DNA from: Actinoplanes missouriensis 431
Lineage (GTDB): Bacteria; Actinomycetota; Actinomycetes; Mycobacteriales; Micromonosporaceae
Direction: 5' to 3'
NCBI RefSeq assembly: GCF_000284295.1
Contig: NC_017093.1
Span: 310,001 to 374,000 of the forward strand
Length of the DNA stretch: 64,000 nucleotides
In this document: piece by piece, positions 1 through 9,800 of the stretch
Numbering within the stretch: position 1 is the stretch's first letter
How the letters are laid out: the number at the start of each line of letters is the position of its first letter
Translations under genes and position numbers: made by a program
Notes under the pieces: generated by a model
Databases searched by the model: none
Seen by the model: only the letters and a program-made list of their open reading frames with translations
Told to the model about the DNA's origin: nothing

Positions 1-512
1 GTCAGGGCCACCGCTGGTACGGCCGCGCCGGCCAGCAGCGTGCTGACCGGGATGGCCGCCTGTTTGATGCCGAACGTCAGTCCCTGGCGCCGGGCCGGCA
101 CGTGCCGGGACAGGCTGGTGTTGCTGGCGAGCTGCCCCATCGCGTTGGCGGCCGCGCCGAGGGCGAGGATCGCCACGAGTGTCCACAGTGAGCGCGCGAG
201 GGCCGCGACGGCGATCAGCGAGACGGCCGCGAGAGCGATGCCGCCGCAGGCGATTCGTGTCGCGCCGTAACGTTCGACGAGTGCGCCGGCCGGCACGGAG
301 GCGAGTGCGCTCGCTCCGAAGTAGGCGGACACGGCCAATCCGAGGCCCGTCGGCGAGAAATCGAGCTCGTCGCCGACCTGAACGGCGAGTCCTCCCACCA
401 GGAAGACGGGTATCGAAACAGCGATGGTCGTGGTAAGTGCGCCGACCGTTGCCCAGCCCGCATTTCTGCTGGTAGAACCGGTTCCGTCGGATTTGATCTT
501 TGCGGCTCGCAC
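1..512 (-). CDS. MFS transporter, N-terminal part (cut by window start)
   Basis: Reading the minus strand from a GTG at 512 gives an uninterrupted hydrophobic protein that runs off the window. Several membrane segments alternate with short loops, and the sequence FSPTGLGLAVSAYFGASALA followed by VERYGATRI matches the first helices and the loop 2-3 region of a major facilitator permease. About 170 residues are present; the C-terminal half is missing. It is divergent from the IclR regulator downstream, the usual arrangement for a transporter controlled by its neighbour, so the substrate may be the IclR effector (inference). No strong ribosome site is visible, so the exact start is uncertain. 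Confidence 0.72.
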   Translation of the reverse strand, partial: MRAAKIKSDGTGSTSRNAGWATVGALTTTIAVSIPVFLVGGLAVQVGDELDFSPTGLGLAVSAYFGASALASVPAGALVERYGATRIACGGIALAAVSLIAVAALARSLWTLVAILALGAAANAMGQLASNTSLSRHVPARRQGLTFGIKQAAIPVSTLLAGAAVPAVAL

Positions 513-666
513 TTGACGCAGACTATGGCAGTTTCCGGCGCTTTGGCTGCGGACAGTCCTAATGATCACACCCGCTGTGCAAATCGATCGTGATCCACAT
601 GCTTTTGGCATTCCGTCGACGGGGGTTTCTTCATATGGTGTAAGTCCCTGGGCCTCGGAGGTAGCT

Positions 667-1461
667 GTGCGTGACCCCCTAGCGGAGCCGTCAGATCTCA
701 TCCGGAGCGTGTCGCGTGCCCTGCGCGTGCTGGAGTCGGTCGGACGAGCCCCGCGTGGACTCACCGTCAAGCAGATCGCCCGGCGATGCGAGCTGACCGT
801 CGCGACGACCTATCACCTGGTGCGAACCCTGGCCTACGAGGGCTACGTGATCCGTCGCGAGGACGGCACGTACATCGTGGGGCTGGAGATAGCCGACCGG
901 TACCGCGAGCTGGTCTCCGCATTCCGTGGCCCGCCCGCGGTGGGCGAGGCGCTGCGCCGAGCCGCCCTGGACACGGGTTACAGCCACTATCTGGGCCGGT
1001 TCGTCGGCGGCCGGATAGCCGTGACCGCGTCGGCGGAAGGCGCGCGATCGCCGTTCCTCGACGACGTCGCGCCCGGCTTCGACGAGGGCGGCCACGCCAC
1101 CGCGCTCGGCAAGGCGCTGCTCGCCACGCTCACCCCCGACCAGCGCTCGCGCTATCTGCGGGACTACGGGATGCGCGGCTTCACCCCGGCGACGCTGACC
1201 ACGCCGGAGGCGCTGGAGGCCGATCTGGCTGCCGGTGAACGACGCGGCATGCAGATCGAAATGGGACAGTTCCGGCAAGGGCTGGCCTCGGCCGCCGTGG
1301 TCGTCGTCGCCGACCGGGACATGGAACGGCGCCTGGTGCTGGCCTGTTCGATGCCGGCCGCGGAGATGCTGACCTCGGCTCGCGTGGTCCGGGCCAAGCT
1401 CACCGCAGCCGCCCGTAACGTCGCCGAAGCGCTGTCCGGAGGCGAGTCCGCAACTGCCTGA
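667..1461 (+). CDS. IclR family transcriptional regulator
   Basis: The predicted 264-residue protein has an N-terminal winged helix (residues about 12-75, including the stretch LTVKQIARRCELTVATTYHL) and a C-terminal IclR effector-binding domain. The latter carries the conserved GHATALGKALLA and RGFTPATLT segments. The GTG at 667 is preferred because GGAGGT lies at 657-662 and the resulting length fits the family; an in-frame ATG at 562 would add 35 poorly conserved residues. IclR proteins are dimeric DNA-binding regulators that usually control a neighbouring catabolic or transport gene. The divergent MFS gene is the obvious candidate target (inference). Confidence 0.9.
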   Translation: MRDPLAEPSDLIRSVSRALRVLESVGRAPRGLTVKQIARRCELTVATTYHLVRTLAYEGYVIRREDGTYIVGLEIADRYRELVSAFRGPPAVGEALRRAALDTGYSHYLGRFVGGRIAVTASAEGARSPFLDDVAPGFDEGGHATALGKALLATLTPDQRSRYLRDYGMRGFTPATLTTPEALEADLAAGERRGMQIEMGQFRQGLASAAVVVVADRDMERRLVLACSMPAAEMLTSARVVRAKLTAAARNVAEALSGGESATA

Positions 1462-1588
1462 ACGGGTGGTGGCTCTCCGCGTTCAGGCCGCCACAGCCTG
1501 ACGAGGGGCGCTAAGGAATCGTTGAACCTTCGCGTCACGTGCCGCGTACCACAGACCGGGAGCGACGAGCCGGTTGGAGGCGGTACGC

Positions 1589-2302
1589 ATGCGGTGCGAG
1601 GACGGGCATGACGACGCCGCCTACGTGCTCGGCGCGTTGTCGCCGGGGGAGCGGGCTGCCTACGAGAGTCACCTGGCGACCTGTTCGTTCTGCCGGGAGG
1701 CGGTCGCCGACCTGGCCCGCGTGCCGGACATGCTCGATCGGCTCGACGCCGACGAGTTCGCCAAGCTGCTGGATCCGACACTCGGCGAGCAGCCCGGGCA
1801 TTTCTCGGCCGGCGGGCGCGCGGCGCTCGGCGAACGGCATCGGCCACCGCCGCGATCGCGGTTGCGCAATCTCTCGATCCGGGTGCTCAGCACCGCCGCC
1901 GCGGCAGTGCTCGTGCTGCTCATCGGCGGTGGCGTGGTGGCCTGGGGACTGAATCAGGACGCTCCCGCGGCCCCGCCGGCCGGACCCGCCGTCGCGATGA
2001 AGGCCGTCGACGACGTCTCACCGATCACGGCCACGGTCCGGCTCACCAGCACGGCCGGTGGCACGAAGGTGGAGATGCTCTGCTCGTACAGCAGGGCGGC
2101 GGAGCAGGCCTACACGTTCCGGCTCATCGCGTACGGGCCGGACGAGCAGAAGGAACAACTGGGCTCCTGGCTGGCACAGCCCGGCACGGAGTTCCGGATG
2201 CCCGGCGCGACCCACTTCGGCGAGGGCAGCCTCTCCCGGCTCGAGATCGTGCGTTTCGACGGAAAGGCGATGCTCACCTACGAACCGCCCGGGTTCGACT
2301 GA
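1589..2302 (+). CDS. Zinc-finger (zf-HC2) transmembrane anti-sigma factor
   Basis: The 237-residue protein begins with a putative zinc-binding anti-sigma domain (residues 1-50) containing HLATCSFC, the H-x3-C-x2-C signature of the ZAS fold. A single hydrophobic segment near residue 95-115 (AAAAVLVLLIGGGVVAWGL) predicts one membrane crossing, and the rest would be extracellular. Proteins of this kind hold an ECF sigma factor inactive at the membrane. The ATG at 1589 is chosen because GGAGG sits 8 nt upstream; an in-frame TTG at 1574 is less likely. No ECF sigma gene lies next to it, which is unusual, so its partner must be encoded elsewhere. Confidence 0.82.
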   Translation: MRCEDGHDDAAYVLGALSPGERAAYESHLATCSFCREAVADLARVPDMLDRLDADEFAKLLDPTLGEQPGHFSAGGRAALGERHRPPPRSRLRNLSIRVLSTAAAAVLVLLIGGGVVAWGLNQDAPAAPPAGPAVAMKAVDDVSPITATVRLTSTAGGTKVEMLCSYSRAAEQAYTFRLIAYGPDEQKEQLGSWLAQPGTEFRMPGATHFGEGSLSRLEIVRFDGKAMLTYEPPGFD

Positions 2303-2306
2303 GACT

Positions 2307-2329
2307 CCGCGCGCTGATTCAGCGCGCGG
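2307..2329. terminator. Hairpin between convergent genes
   Basis: A perfect 9-bp stem (CCGCGCGCT, loop GATTC, AGCGCGCGG) lies between the anti-sigma gene and the end of the convergent RarD-like gene and overlaps the latter's stop. There is no T-run. It could act as a weak bidirectional terminator. Confidence 0.45.
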
Positions 2330-3272
2330 GCAGGGCGGCGGCGGCCGGCCCGGTGGCGGTGGCGGCCGTCGCCTCGGCCGCCGCCCGCTCTCGTGCCGCA
2401 GCCCGGGTGTGCCGGATGCCGTCCACCGTGAAGATCATCAGTGCGATCCAGACCAGGCCGAACCCGGCGAGACGGGCGGGCGGCATCGGCTCGTGGTAGA
2501 TCAGCACACCGCAGCCGAGCTGCAGGATCGGCGCCACGTACTGCAGGATGCCGAGGCCGACGAGCGGCACCCGGTTCGCCGCGCCGGCGAAGAGCAGCAG
2601 CGGGATCGCCGTGGCCGCGCCGGAGAGCAGCATGAGGAGGGTGTGCGTCGCCGACACGTGCCCGAACTCCGCCCCGCCGGTGAGGTTCAGCCAGGTGAGG
2701 AACGCGAACGCGGGCAGCGCCAGCACGCCGGACTCGACGAACAGGCCCTCCGCGGGCGGCAGCGACATCCGCTTCTTGATCAGGCCGTAACAGCCGAACG
2801 AGGCGGCGAGGGTCAGCGCCACGTACGGCAGATGTCCGTAGTCGACCGTGAGGATCGCGACCGCCAGCGTGCCGATCCCGACCGCCACCCACTGCCAGGC
2901 CCGGACCCGCTCGCGCAGCACGGTGACGCCGAGCAGGACGGAGACGAGCGGGGTGATGAAGTAGCCCAGCGCGGTCTCCACCACCCGGGACGAGTTCACC
3001 GCGGCGATGTAGGTACCCCAGTTGATGCCGATCAGCACCGCGGCCAGGGTGATCCCGCCGAGCAGCCGTGGGGTGCGCAGGAGCCGGCCGAGGAAACGCC
3101 AGTTGCGTGCCACGCTGAGCAGCAGCGCCACGAAGAGCACCGACCAGACGACCCGATGCGCGAGGATCTCCAGTGGCTGCGCGGGCTGCAACAGCTTGAA
3201 GTAGATAGGGAAGAAACCCCAGAGCGTGTACGCCGTGAGGCCGTACAGATATCCGCGCCGCTCATCGCTCAT
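2319..3272 (-). CDS. rarD: EamA/RarD family permease
   Basis: The protein (317 residues from the ATG at 3272) is almost entirely hydrophobic with about ten predicted membrane helices. It starts with YLYGLTAYTLWGFFPIYFKL, the typical opening of RarD (chloramphenicol-sensitivity protein) members of the drug/metabolite transporter superfamily, and the second EamA repeat ends with FTVDGIRHTR. Substrate is unknown for actinobacterial members. A GGAGGT directly before 3272 supports this start; an ATG 19 codons upstream is in frame but its product is not family-like. It stands alone, convergent with the anti-sigma gene. Confidence 0.86.
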   Translation of the reverse strand: MSDERRGYLYGLTAYTLWGFFPIYFKLLQPAQPLEILAHRVVWSVLFVALLLSVARNWRFLGRLLRTPRLLGGITLAAVLIGINWGTYIAAVNSSRVVETALGYFITPLVSVLLGVTVLRERVRAWQWVAVGIGTLAVAILTVDYGHLPYVALTLAASFGCYGLIKKRMSLPPAEGLFVESGVLALPAFAFLTWLNLTGGAEFGHVSATHTLLMLLSGAATAIPLLLFAGAANRVPLVGLGILQYVAPILQLGCGVLIYHEPMPPARLAGFGLVWIALMIFTVDGIRHTRAAARERAAAEATAATATGPAAAALPAR

Positions 3273-3425
3273 ACCTCCACCGTAAGGGCGTGGCGGCGAA
3301 ACGGTCCTTGCGGTTGTGATGCCGGACATAAGGCCAATCCGCGGTGCCTGGCCTGTTGCCGCGTCTCGGGTGCCGCACCAGGACGGCGCCGGGAGGGCGC
3401 TGCGGCCGCGCCCTCCCGGGATGCC

Positions 3426-3806
3426 TCAGTCGTCGCCGTCCGGGACCAGCATGTTGAGCACCCAGCTCACGACGCCGACCAGGAGCGCGCCGAGGAGCGC
3501 GGCCGGCCAGAAGCCGTCGACGTGGAAGCCGAGGCCCACCTCGCCGGCGATCCAGCTGGTGAGCATGAAGAGCAGGCCGTTCACGACGAGCGCGATCAAG
3601 CCGAGCGTGAGGACGTAGAGACCGCAACCGAGGACCTTGATGATCGGCCGCAGAATCGCGTTGACCACACCGAAGATCACCGCGACGGCGATCAGCGTGC
3701 CGGCCTTACCGGCCGTGGTGTCGGAGGTCAGGTCGATTCCGTCGATCACCAGGGTCGCGATCCACAGCGAGACGGCCGTGATCAACAGCCTGATGAGGAT
3801 GCCCAT
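3426..3806 (-). CDS. Phage holin family 4-like small membrane protein
   Basis: A 126-residue protein with four hydrophobic segments, beginning MGILIRLLITAVSLWIATLV and ending in SWVLNMLVPDGDD. The motif VVNAILRPIIKVLGCGLYVLTLG is characteristic of the phage holin family 4 (DUF360-like) membrane proteins common in bacterial chromosomes. The chromosomal copies are not known to lyse cells and their function is unclear. The internal ATG at 3806 matches the family start better than 3824. It is a single gene between rarD and the T7SS cluster. Confidence 0.8.
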   Translation of the reverse strand: MGILIRLLITAVSLWIATLVIDGIDLTSDTTAGKAGTLIAVAVIFGVVNAILRPIIKVLGCGLYVLTLGLIALVVNGLLFMLTSWIAGEVGLGFHVDGFWPAALLGALLVGVVSWVLNMLVPDGDD

Positions 3807-3887
3807 GGCAGGGGATCGTGCCACGCGCGGGCCAAGCCGGGGAGCGACACCCCGCGATCTTCATCCAGCTGCGCCGGTCGAATCGGG

Positions 3888-5780
3888 TCAGAGTGGAACT
3901 TGCCGGGTATTTCGCTGCGTCTCGATGGTCCTGACCGGCTGCCCGATCAGGACTTTCTCCACCGAGGTCGGTGTCAGCGCCGCCCATCGGACCGCTCGCT
4001 GAGTGACGACCGCGAGCATGCCCGGCCGCATCCGGGACAGCAGGCCGGCGGTCTCGCCGAGGTCGAGAGCGGTGCCGAGCAGCGCTGCCTCGTCGGGCGT
4101 GAGCGGCTGCAGGAGAAGAAGGTCGGCGGAGGCGGCGAGATCGGCGTCGGGGTGGGCGAGAACGGTCATCGTGGTCGTCCAGGGCCGGCTGGACGCCTGA
4201 CTCGCCACGGCGGCGGTGCCCGTCGTGCTGTGCCCGCCGGCAGCCTCGTCGCCCGGCTCCGGGCCGGCTTCATCCGAACTCTGCTGCCCGGCGGGTGGCG
4301 TGGTCGGCCTGTCGTCCCTGACGAGCAGGACCGGGGTCAGCTGGGAACCGGGCGGGACGGTGTCGAGGCCCGGCGGGTGCAGTGTCAGCGACTCGTCGCC
4401 GGCCAGGCCACGCAGGAGCGGCGCCCAGGCCTCCGGACGAGCGGTGCTGACCAGGACGCGGGCGCCGAGCGCGAGCGCACGGAAGATGATCAGCTGGGCA
4501 CACCGGCCGGTGCCGACCAGAACCAGGTGCGTGGGGCCGGGACGGAACGGCTGGATCAGCACCGGACGTCCCTGGCGGTTGCGGCCCAGCATCAAGCCGT
4601 GCGGGAGCCTCGGCAGGACCGGGTCGTTCGGCTCGGGTGGGATTCTCGGCAGGACCGGGTCGTCCTGATGGTGCGGGTGTCTCGGCAGGCCCGGGCCGTT
4701 CTGCTGGGGCGGGAGCAGCCCCGCTGCTCCGGGCCGGGGTGCCGGGAGAGGCGTGGACAGAGGCAGCGTGGCGGTGAGTGCGGGCAGGTGGTCCCCGTCG
4801 TAGCGGTGGGCCGTCATCCGCTCGCTCGCCAGCAGGCGCCGGAGTGACCGGGCCGCCGTCTCCAGAGCCGGCATGCCCGGAGCGGTGATCCGGATCAGGA
4901 GTGTCGCGGCCGGTCCCGGGTCCACCGTCAATGCCAGCGTGGTCGTGGTGGCAGGCAGGTGCAGCAGCCGGGCGAGCAGACGTGCGGAGAGTCCGGCGCC
5001 CGGCTCGGGATCACAGCGGAACACCGCCTGGGCCAGGCCGCCGGCGGTCAGCCCGGTCCATGACTCACGGAGGACGGTCTCCGGCTCGATGCATGCGAGG
5101 TCGGCGATCACCCGTACCGTCGCTGTCTCGTCCAACGGCCCGGCAGCCGAAGTGCCCAGCTTGCGCAGCATCGCGCGGGTCGCGGCCGTCGCGGCGTGAC
5201 GCAGCTCCTCGTCGGGCTCGTCGCGCTGCCGCGGCACCCGGATCGCCAGGATGGCGCGGTGCTGTGCCAGCGGGCCGTCCCGGCCGAGCGCCCGATAGGA
5301 GACGGCGGCCGGACCCGCGCGTGCGACAGGAGCGGGGGCGCCGGTGAGAACGAGTTGAAGGCGTACCGGAGGGGTGATTTCCAAGGTCGCCAGCCGGGGG
5401 AGCGTGCCGAGCTCGACCAGCATGGTCAGCCCGAGATCGTCGGAGATGATGGCGGCTGGTCGGCCGGACAGGTCCGCCCTGATCAGCCGGGTGCCGGGAG
5501 CGGTGAGCGCGAGGATCGCGGACGGGTTGGAGAGCCGGGCGGTGCGGCGGCGGGTGGCGAAATGGGCCAGCAGGGCGAGCCACTGGAAAGCCCAGCGGTC
5601 ACGGACCCGGACCCACGTCATCGCGAGCAGGCCGGCGGCGCCTGCCGCAGCGAGAACCACACTGAGATCGCCGTCCAGAACACCGAGCAGGATCAGAACG
5701 GCGGCGGCCTGGGTGGACACCAGCTGATGGAGATGGACGCGGAACGCGCGTCCACTCCCGACAGACAACGACACGGTCAT
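3888..5780 (-). CDS. eccE: Type VII secretion protein EccE
   Basis: The 630-residue protein starts at the ATG at 5780, with GGAGG about 7 nt upstream. Two adjacent membrane helices (about residues 20-55, starting STQAAAVLILLGVLDGD) are followed by a large soluble region, the EccE layout; EccE is a peripheral subunit of the T7SS inner-membrane complex. Around residues 385-440 is a Pro-rich stretch with repeated DDPVLPR/NDPVLPR motifs. The C-terminal part has a P-loop-like fold region (LVLVGTGRCAQLIIFRALALG) without an intact Walker A lysine. It is divergent from the two WXG100 genes. The EccE assignment rests on topology, context and remembered similarity; other core subunits are absent from the window. 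Confidence 0.75.
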   Translation of the reverse strand: MTVSLSVGSGRAFRVHLHQLVSTQAAAVLILLGVLDGDLSVVLAAAGAAGLLAMTWVRVRDRWAFQWLALLAHFATRRRTARLSNPSAILALTAPGTRLIRADLSGRPAAIISDDLGLTMLVELGTLPRLATLEITPPVRLQLVLTGAPAPVARAGPAAVSYRALGRDGPLAQHRAILAIRVPRQRDEPDEELRHAATAATRAMLRKLGTSAAGPLDETATVRVIADLACIEPETVLRESWTGLTAGGLAQAVFRCDPEPGAGLSARLLARLLHLPATTTTLALTVDPGPAATLLIRITAPGMPALETAARSLRRLLASERMTAHRYDGDHLPALTATLPLSTPLPAPRPGAAGLLPPQQNGPGLPRHPHHQDDPVLPRIPPEPNDPVLPRLPHGLMLGRNRQGRPVLIQPFRPGPTHLVLVGTGRCAQLIIFRALALGARVLVSTARPEAWAPLLRGLAGDESLTLHPPGLDTVPPGSQLTPVLLVRDDRPTTPPAGQQSSDEAGPEPGDEAAGGHSTTGTAAVASQASSRPWTTTMTVLAHPDADLAASADLLLLQPLTPDEAALLGTALDLGETAGLLSRMRPGMLAVVTQRAVRWAALTPTSVEKVLIGQPVRTIETQRNTRQVPL

Positions 5781-5838
5781 GCTCACACCTCCCGCCGCCG
5801 TCGCCTCATGGTAGGTCGGCGACGCGGTCCGGCCGGAC

Positions 5839-5870
5839 TTGTCCACAGGCGGTTGGCCCGGTTGTCCACA
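5839..5870. promoter_or_regulatory. Two DnaA-box-like motifs (TTGTCCACA)
   Basis: TTGTCCACAGG occurs twice in the same orientation (boxes at 5839-5847 and 5862-5870) in the divergent promoter region between eccE and the WXG100 genes. TTGTCCACA is the preferred DnaA box of high-GC actinobacteria. Whether DnaA or another factor binds here is not known. Confidence 0.45.
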
Positions 5871-6004
5871 GGCCGCGAATCGAGTCACCGGGCCGGTCGG
5901 AAACGCGGATAACGTCGGCCCTGAAATCCCATATCTAGTGATCTACGTCGATGGCATGTAACAGTCCACATAAGATGCCGAGTGAGGGGCGGGTGGCATC
6001 CGGG

Positions 6005-6322
6005 ATGACCGATACCCAGGCTGAAATGGCGGTGATGGCGCGCACCGCTGCGCGGTTCGACCAGGTGAATGACGGGCTGCAAAGCACGTTACGCACCCTG
6101 ATGTCCGAGTTGTCAGTGCTGAACGGCGCCTGGCGCGGACTGGGCGCCGATGCGTTCGAACAGGTGAAAACGGAGTACGCGGCGGATCTGCGCCGGCTCG
6201 GCGGGGCGCTCGCCGAGACCGCCGAGGCGATCCGCACCACCGGCGCCGGATATCAGGCAGCCGACGCCGGCGCGGCCGCCCGGGTCACCCGGACCGGCGG
6301 CACGATCGTCCTGCCGCTGTAG
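6005..6322 (+). CDS. WXG100 family T7SS protein
   Basis: A 105-residue helical protein beginning MTDTQAEMAVMARTAARF, with the central WXG-type turn AWRGLGADAFEQV near residue 42-54. This is the helix-turn-helix hairpin of ESAT-6/CFP-10-like secreted partners. The start at 6005 gives the usual length; an ATG at 5951 would add 18 atypical residues. A second WXG100 gene follows after 12 nt, so the two probably form a heterodimer exported by the T7SS. It is divergent from eccE, with paired DnaA-box-like motifs in between. Confidence 0.85.
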   Translation: MTDTQAEMAVMARTAARFDQVNDGLQSTLRTLMSELSVLNGAWRGLGADAFEQVKTEYAADLRRLGGALAETAEAIRTTGAGYQAADAGAAARVTRTGGTIVLPL

Positions 6323-6334
6323 GGGAGGGCGACG

Positions 6335-6628
6335 ATGAACGACGGGCTTCTCCGGGTCAGCTTCGGCGCGCTGCGCCAGGCCAGTGCCGACATCGACCGG
6401 GCGCTTGCCGCCCTGCGCAACCAGCTCGACCAGCTCGAACGCGACGCTGTCCCGCTCGTGTCGACCTGGTCCGGCGCGGCGCGCGACGCGTATGAGCAGC
6501 GTCAGAACACGTGGCGGGCGGCCTCCGAGGATCTCCAGGGCATCCTGCGGCAGATCAAGGTGGCTCTCGACGAGTCGGTGATCGATTACGCCGAGACCGA
6601 ACGGGTGGCGACGCAACGCTTCCAGTGA
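6335..6628 (+). CDS. WXG100 family T7SS protein (second partner)
   Basis: A 97-residue protein beginning MNDGLLRVSFGALRQASADI with the central turn TWSGAARDAYEQRQ, a clear WXG motif flanked by two amphipathic helices. A ribosome site (GGGAGGGCGACG) lies just before the ATG. It follows the preceding WXG100 gene by 12 nt and probably forms the matching half of an EsxA/EsxB-like dimer. The C-terminus has no obvious YxxxD/E signal except YAETE near residue 86, which would fit the T7SS export signal. Confidence 0.88.
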   Translation: MNDGLLRVSFGALRQASADIDRALAALRNQLDQLERDAVPLVSTWSGAARDAYEQRQNTWRAASEDLQGILRQIKVALDESVIDYAETERVATQRFQ

Positions 6629-6854
6629 GTCCCCCGAACGCGTAATGGACCCAGCCACTTGCGGAACTACCATCGGTGGTTGGATGATCGCGCCCGGCGA
6701 TCAATTGAGGCTCGCGAGGTCCGCCGGATCTCGTGCCGGGAACGCTGCGAAAGCGACTCAGCAGTCAGCACGCCGCCGCCCATTGTGATTGCGGCCTGAC
6801 CTTGTAGGTTATACGCGTTGAGTTGGCCCGTTCGCAGCGTGGGGAGAGGTGGAC

Positions 6855-9800
6855 GTGTCCGAGTGGGAACCGGCTACGGACGCCGAGATCGCGATGCGCG
6901 ATGCGTTGCGCACCGACGACCAGGAGTCCTACTTCCGCATTCTCGCCGGTGTCGACCTTCTGTTACCAGTCTCGGCGGACGCGCTCGCGGGTCTGGCGCC
7001 ACTGGGCTGGGGGACGTGGAGCACCGGCGGGCGTACGCACGTGCTCGCCTTCACGTCGCAGGCCGCGCTGAAGTCGTGCCTCGCTGACTACACGGGTTCC
7101 GCGCGCCGCGTGCCGTATGCGGAGCTCGCCAACACCTGGCCCAACCTGGAGTGGTGGCTCGCCGTCAACCCGGGCCTGCCGATCGAGGGATACCTGCCGG
7201 CCTGGTTCGTGGCCCAGCTCGCCCGCGGTGACCTGCGGCTGCCGACGCGCGGCCCGGGCCGGGAAGCACAGACCAGCACCTCCAAGATCCAGGAGATCGG
7301 GGCGGCTGCGCTGGCAGCGAGCCGGGGATCCGAGGCGGGTGGACCCACCTATGACCCGGCGCAGGGCCGGCCGCAGGCGGCGGCGTCTCCGCAGCCCGGT
7401 GCTCCGGGCGCGCCGGGTGGTCCCGCCGCTTCCCAGCTTTCTCCGGGTGTTCCCGCAGTGCCGCCGGGTGCTCCTGCGGTGCCGCCGGGTGCTCCCGCGG
7501 TGCCGCCGGGTGCTCCCGCGGTGCCGCCGTTTGCGCCGGCGGTGGCTCCGATTCCGCCGGTGGGTGCGCCTCCTACCGGGCCCGGTGGGCTGCCGGTGCG
7601 GTGGCCTGGGCAGACTCAGGGGCCGGGTGGGCTGCCGGTGCGGTCGCCGGGTTCGGGTGGCGCTCCCGCTTCTGCGCCTGGGTTGGCTGCTCCTGGGGCT
7701 GCCGCTCCTGCTCCGGCCGCGCCTCCGGCTTTGACACCGGGCGGGTTGCCGATGCGGACCCCTGGCACTGCTGCGCCTGGTGGGACCCCCGCCGGTTACC
7801 AGCCTCCCGGGTACCAGCCTCCGGCCGCGCCCGGTGCCACACCCGCGAGTTACCAGCCTCCGGCCGTGCCCGGTGGCACTCCTGCGGGCTATCAGCCTCC
7901 TGCTGTTCCGGGGCCGTCCGCCTACCAGGTTCCGGCGGTGCCTCCTGCTGCGGCGCAGCCTGCCAGTCTTCCGCCGGCTGCGGCCGCGCCGGGTGCCGGC
8001 CTGCCTCCGGGTGCTGGCCTGCCTCCGGGTGCCGGCCTGCCTCCGGGTGCCGGCCTGCCGTCGGGTGGCGGCCTTCCTTCGGGTGCCGCAACGTCGCCCG
8101 CTGCGCCGTCCGCTCCGCCCGTTTCGTCGGGTCCGCCCGCTCGGCCGGTCATCGGGGGGCCTACTCCTGGAGCCGGGCTGGCGACGCCGGGCTGGGACAA
8201 GCCGTCCCTGCCGTTCAACGTGCACGAGGACCCGCGCGGGCCGCTGCAGGACCCCGGTGCGCCACTGCCGGTCCGCAAGCCGATGGCGAATACCCCTCCG
8301 GTACCCGAGCATGTAGCGCCCTACGACCCGGCCGAGACGCCGTTCGCGCCGAGTTGGTCCGGCCAGCGCGCCGCCGGTGCACCGGTTTCCGCAGCTCCGG
8401 CTCCGGGCGTGCCAACTTCGAGTGGGCCGGCTTCGGGCGCTCCGATCTCGGCGGTTCCGGCTTCTGGCGTCCCCGCGTCGGGTGTTCCCGCCTCGGGTGT
8501 GCCGTCCTCTGGCGTGCCTTCCTCGGGGATGCCGTCTTCAGGCGTGCCTTCGTCTGGCTTCCCCGATTCGTCGGGTTTGCCGGCTTCGTCGCAGCCTGCC
8601 GCCAGCGCTCCGGCCTCGGGTGCTCTGGGGTCCGCACTACCTCGCCGTCAGCCTGGACAATCCGCAGGTTCCGGGCAGGGTGGCAGCGCCGCCGCGTTCT
8701 CCAGTTTCCCGGGGTTCGCCCCGGCTTCGGGTGCTCCAGCATCCGGTGTCCCGGCGTCGGCGCCTCCGGCTCCCGCGGCATCGTTCCCGCAGGGTCCAGC
8801 GTCTCCGCTGGCCGCCGCCGCTCAGGCGGCCGCCTCAGGCCAGCAAAACCTGAGCCAGCCTGCTCTCGGGCAGCCCGGTCTGGGTCAGCCTGGCGTCGGC
8901 CAGCCCGGTTCCGGCCAGCCTGGTCTCGGGCAGCCCGGCTTCGCGGGTCAGCCGGGCTTTGCCGGTCCGGGCGGTGCCGCTGGGCAGGGCGCTTCCACCG
9001 GGTCGGATGTGCCCGGGAGCCCGCTGCCTCGTCGGCAGGTCACTCCGCCTTCGGAGCGGCCCACCTCGATGGCGGCCGCCGCTCAGGCGCTCGGTGCCGG
9101 CCGGCAGCCGGCGGTTGAGCAGGTTCAGCCCGGAGCTGACCGCTTCGGGCCGTCCGGACCGCCGCCGTCGATCCAGGGTCCCGCCCAGCCGCATCAGGCC
9201 GCGCCTCTCGCGGCCGGTCCGGCGCTCGCTCCGCCGGTGATCCCGGGTGCGCCTGCGGCCCCCGATTCGGGCTACAGCCAGGGTGCCCCCGGCAGCGCGA
9301 GTCCGGTGTCCGCACCGGCGGCCTACGCGGGCCAGCAGAACACTCAGCCCCCCGCAGCCGCCCAGACCCCGGCCGCAGCGACCCCGGCCGCCCAGACCCC
9401 GGCCGCTCCGACCCCGGCCGCCTACGCCGCGCCGATCGCGACCCCGGCGCCGTACACCGCGCCGCCTGCGCCGCAGATTCCCGGGATGCCGCCTCAGGGC
9501 AGCCCCGCCTCGGCCTACGCCGCGCCTGGCCTTGCGAACGCCTACACGACCCAGATCATCCCGGTTACGCCGGCGACCCAGGTCATCCCGGTCACGCCGG
9601 CGACCCAGGTCATCCCGGTCACCCCGGCGAGCTATGCCAACCCGGCCGCCTCCGGGCTCGGCGTGGCCGGCTCGGCGACCGGCGGGCAGGCGCCGCAGGA
9701 GCACGGTGACGCCGTCGAGTTCGTGCCCGCCAACGACGTGGAGCGCGATCTCCAGGATGCCGCCGATGCGGGTAACACCGACGTCTTCCTCTCCACGCTG

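Noticed and set aside
562..666. Upstream ATG extension of the IclR gene
   Set aside because: The extra 35 residues are not family-like, and a GTG at 667 has a well-spaced GGAGGT.
2058..4847. Very long plus-strand open frame opposite rarD, the holin-like gene and eccE
   Set aside because: It is the antisense shadow of three well-supported minus-strand genes, rich in Arg/Gly/Asp with no domain; a high-GC artefact.
9540..9640. Regular short repeats that could look like a CRISPR array
   Set aside because: Units are contiguous, in frame and coding, without unique spacers; no cas genes.
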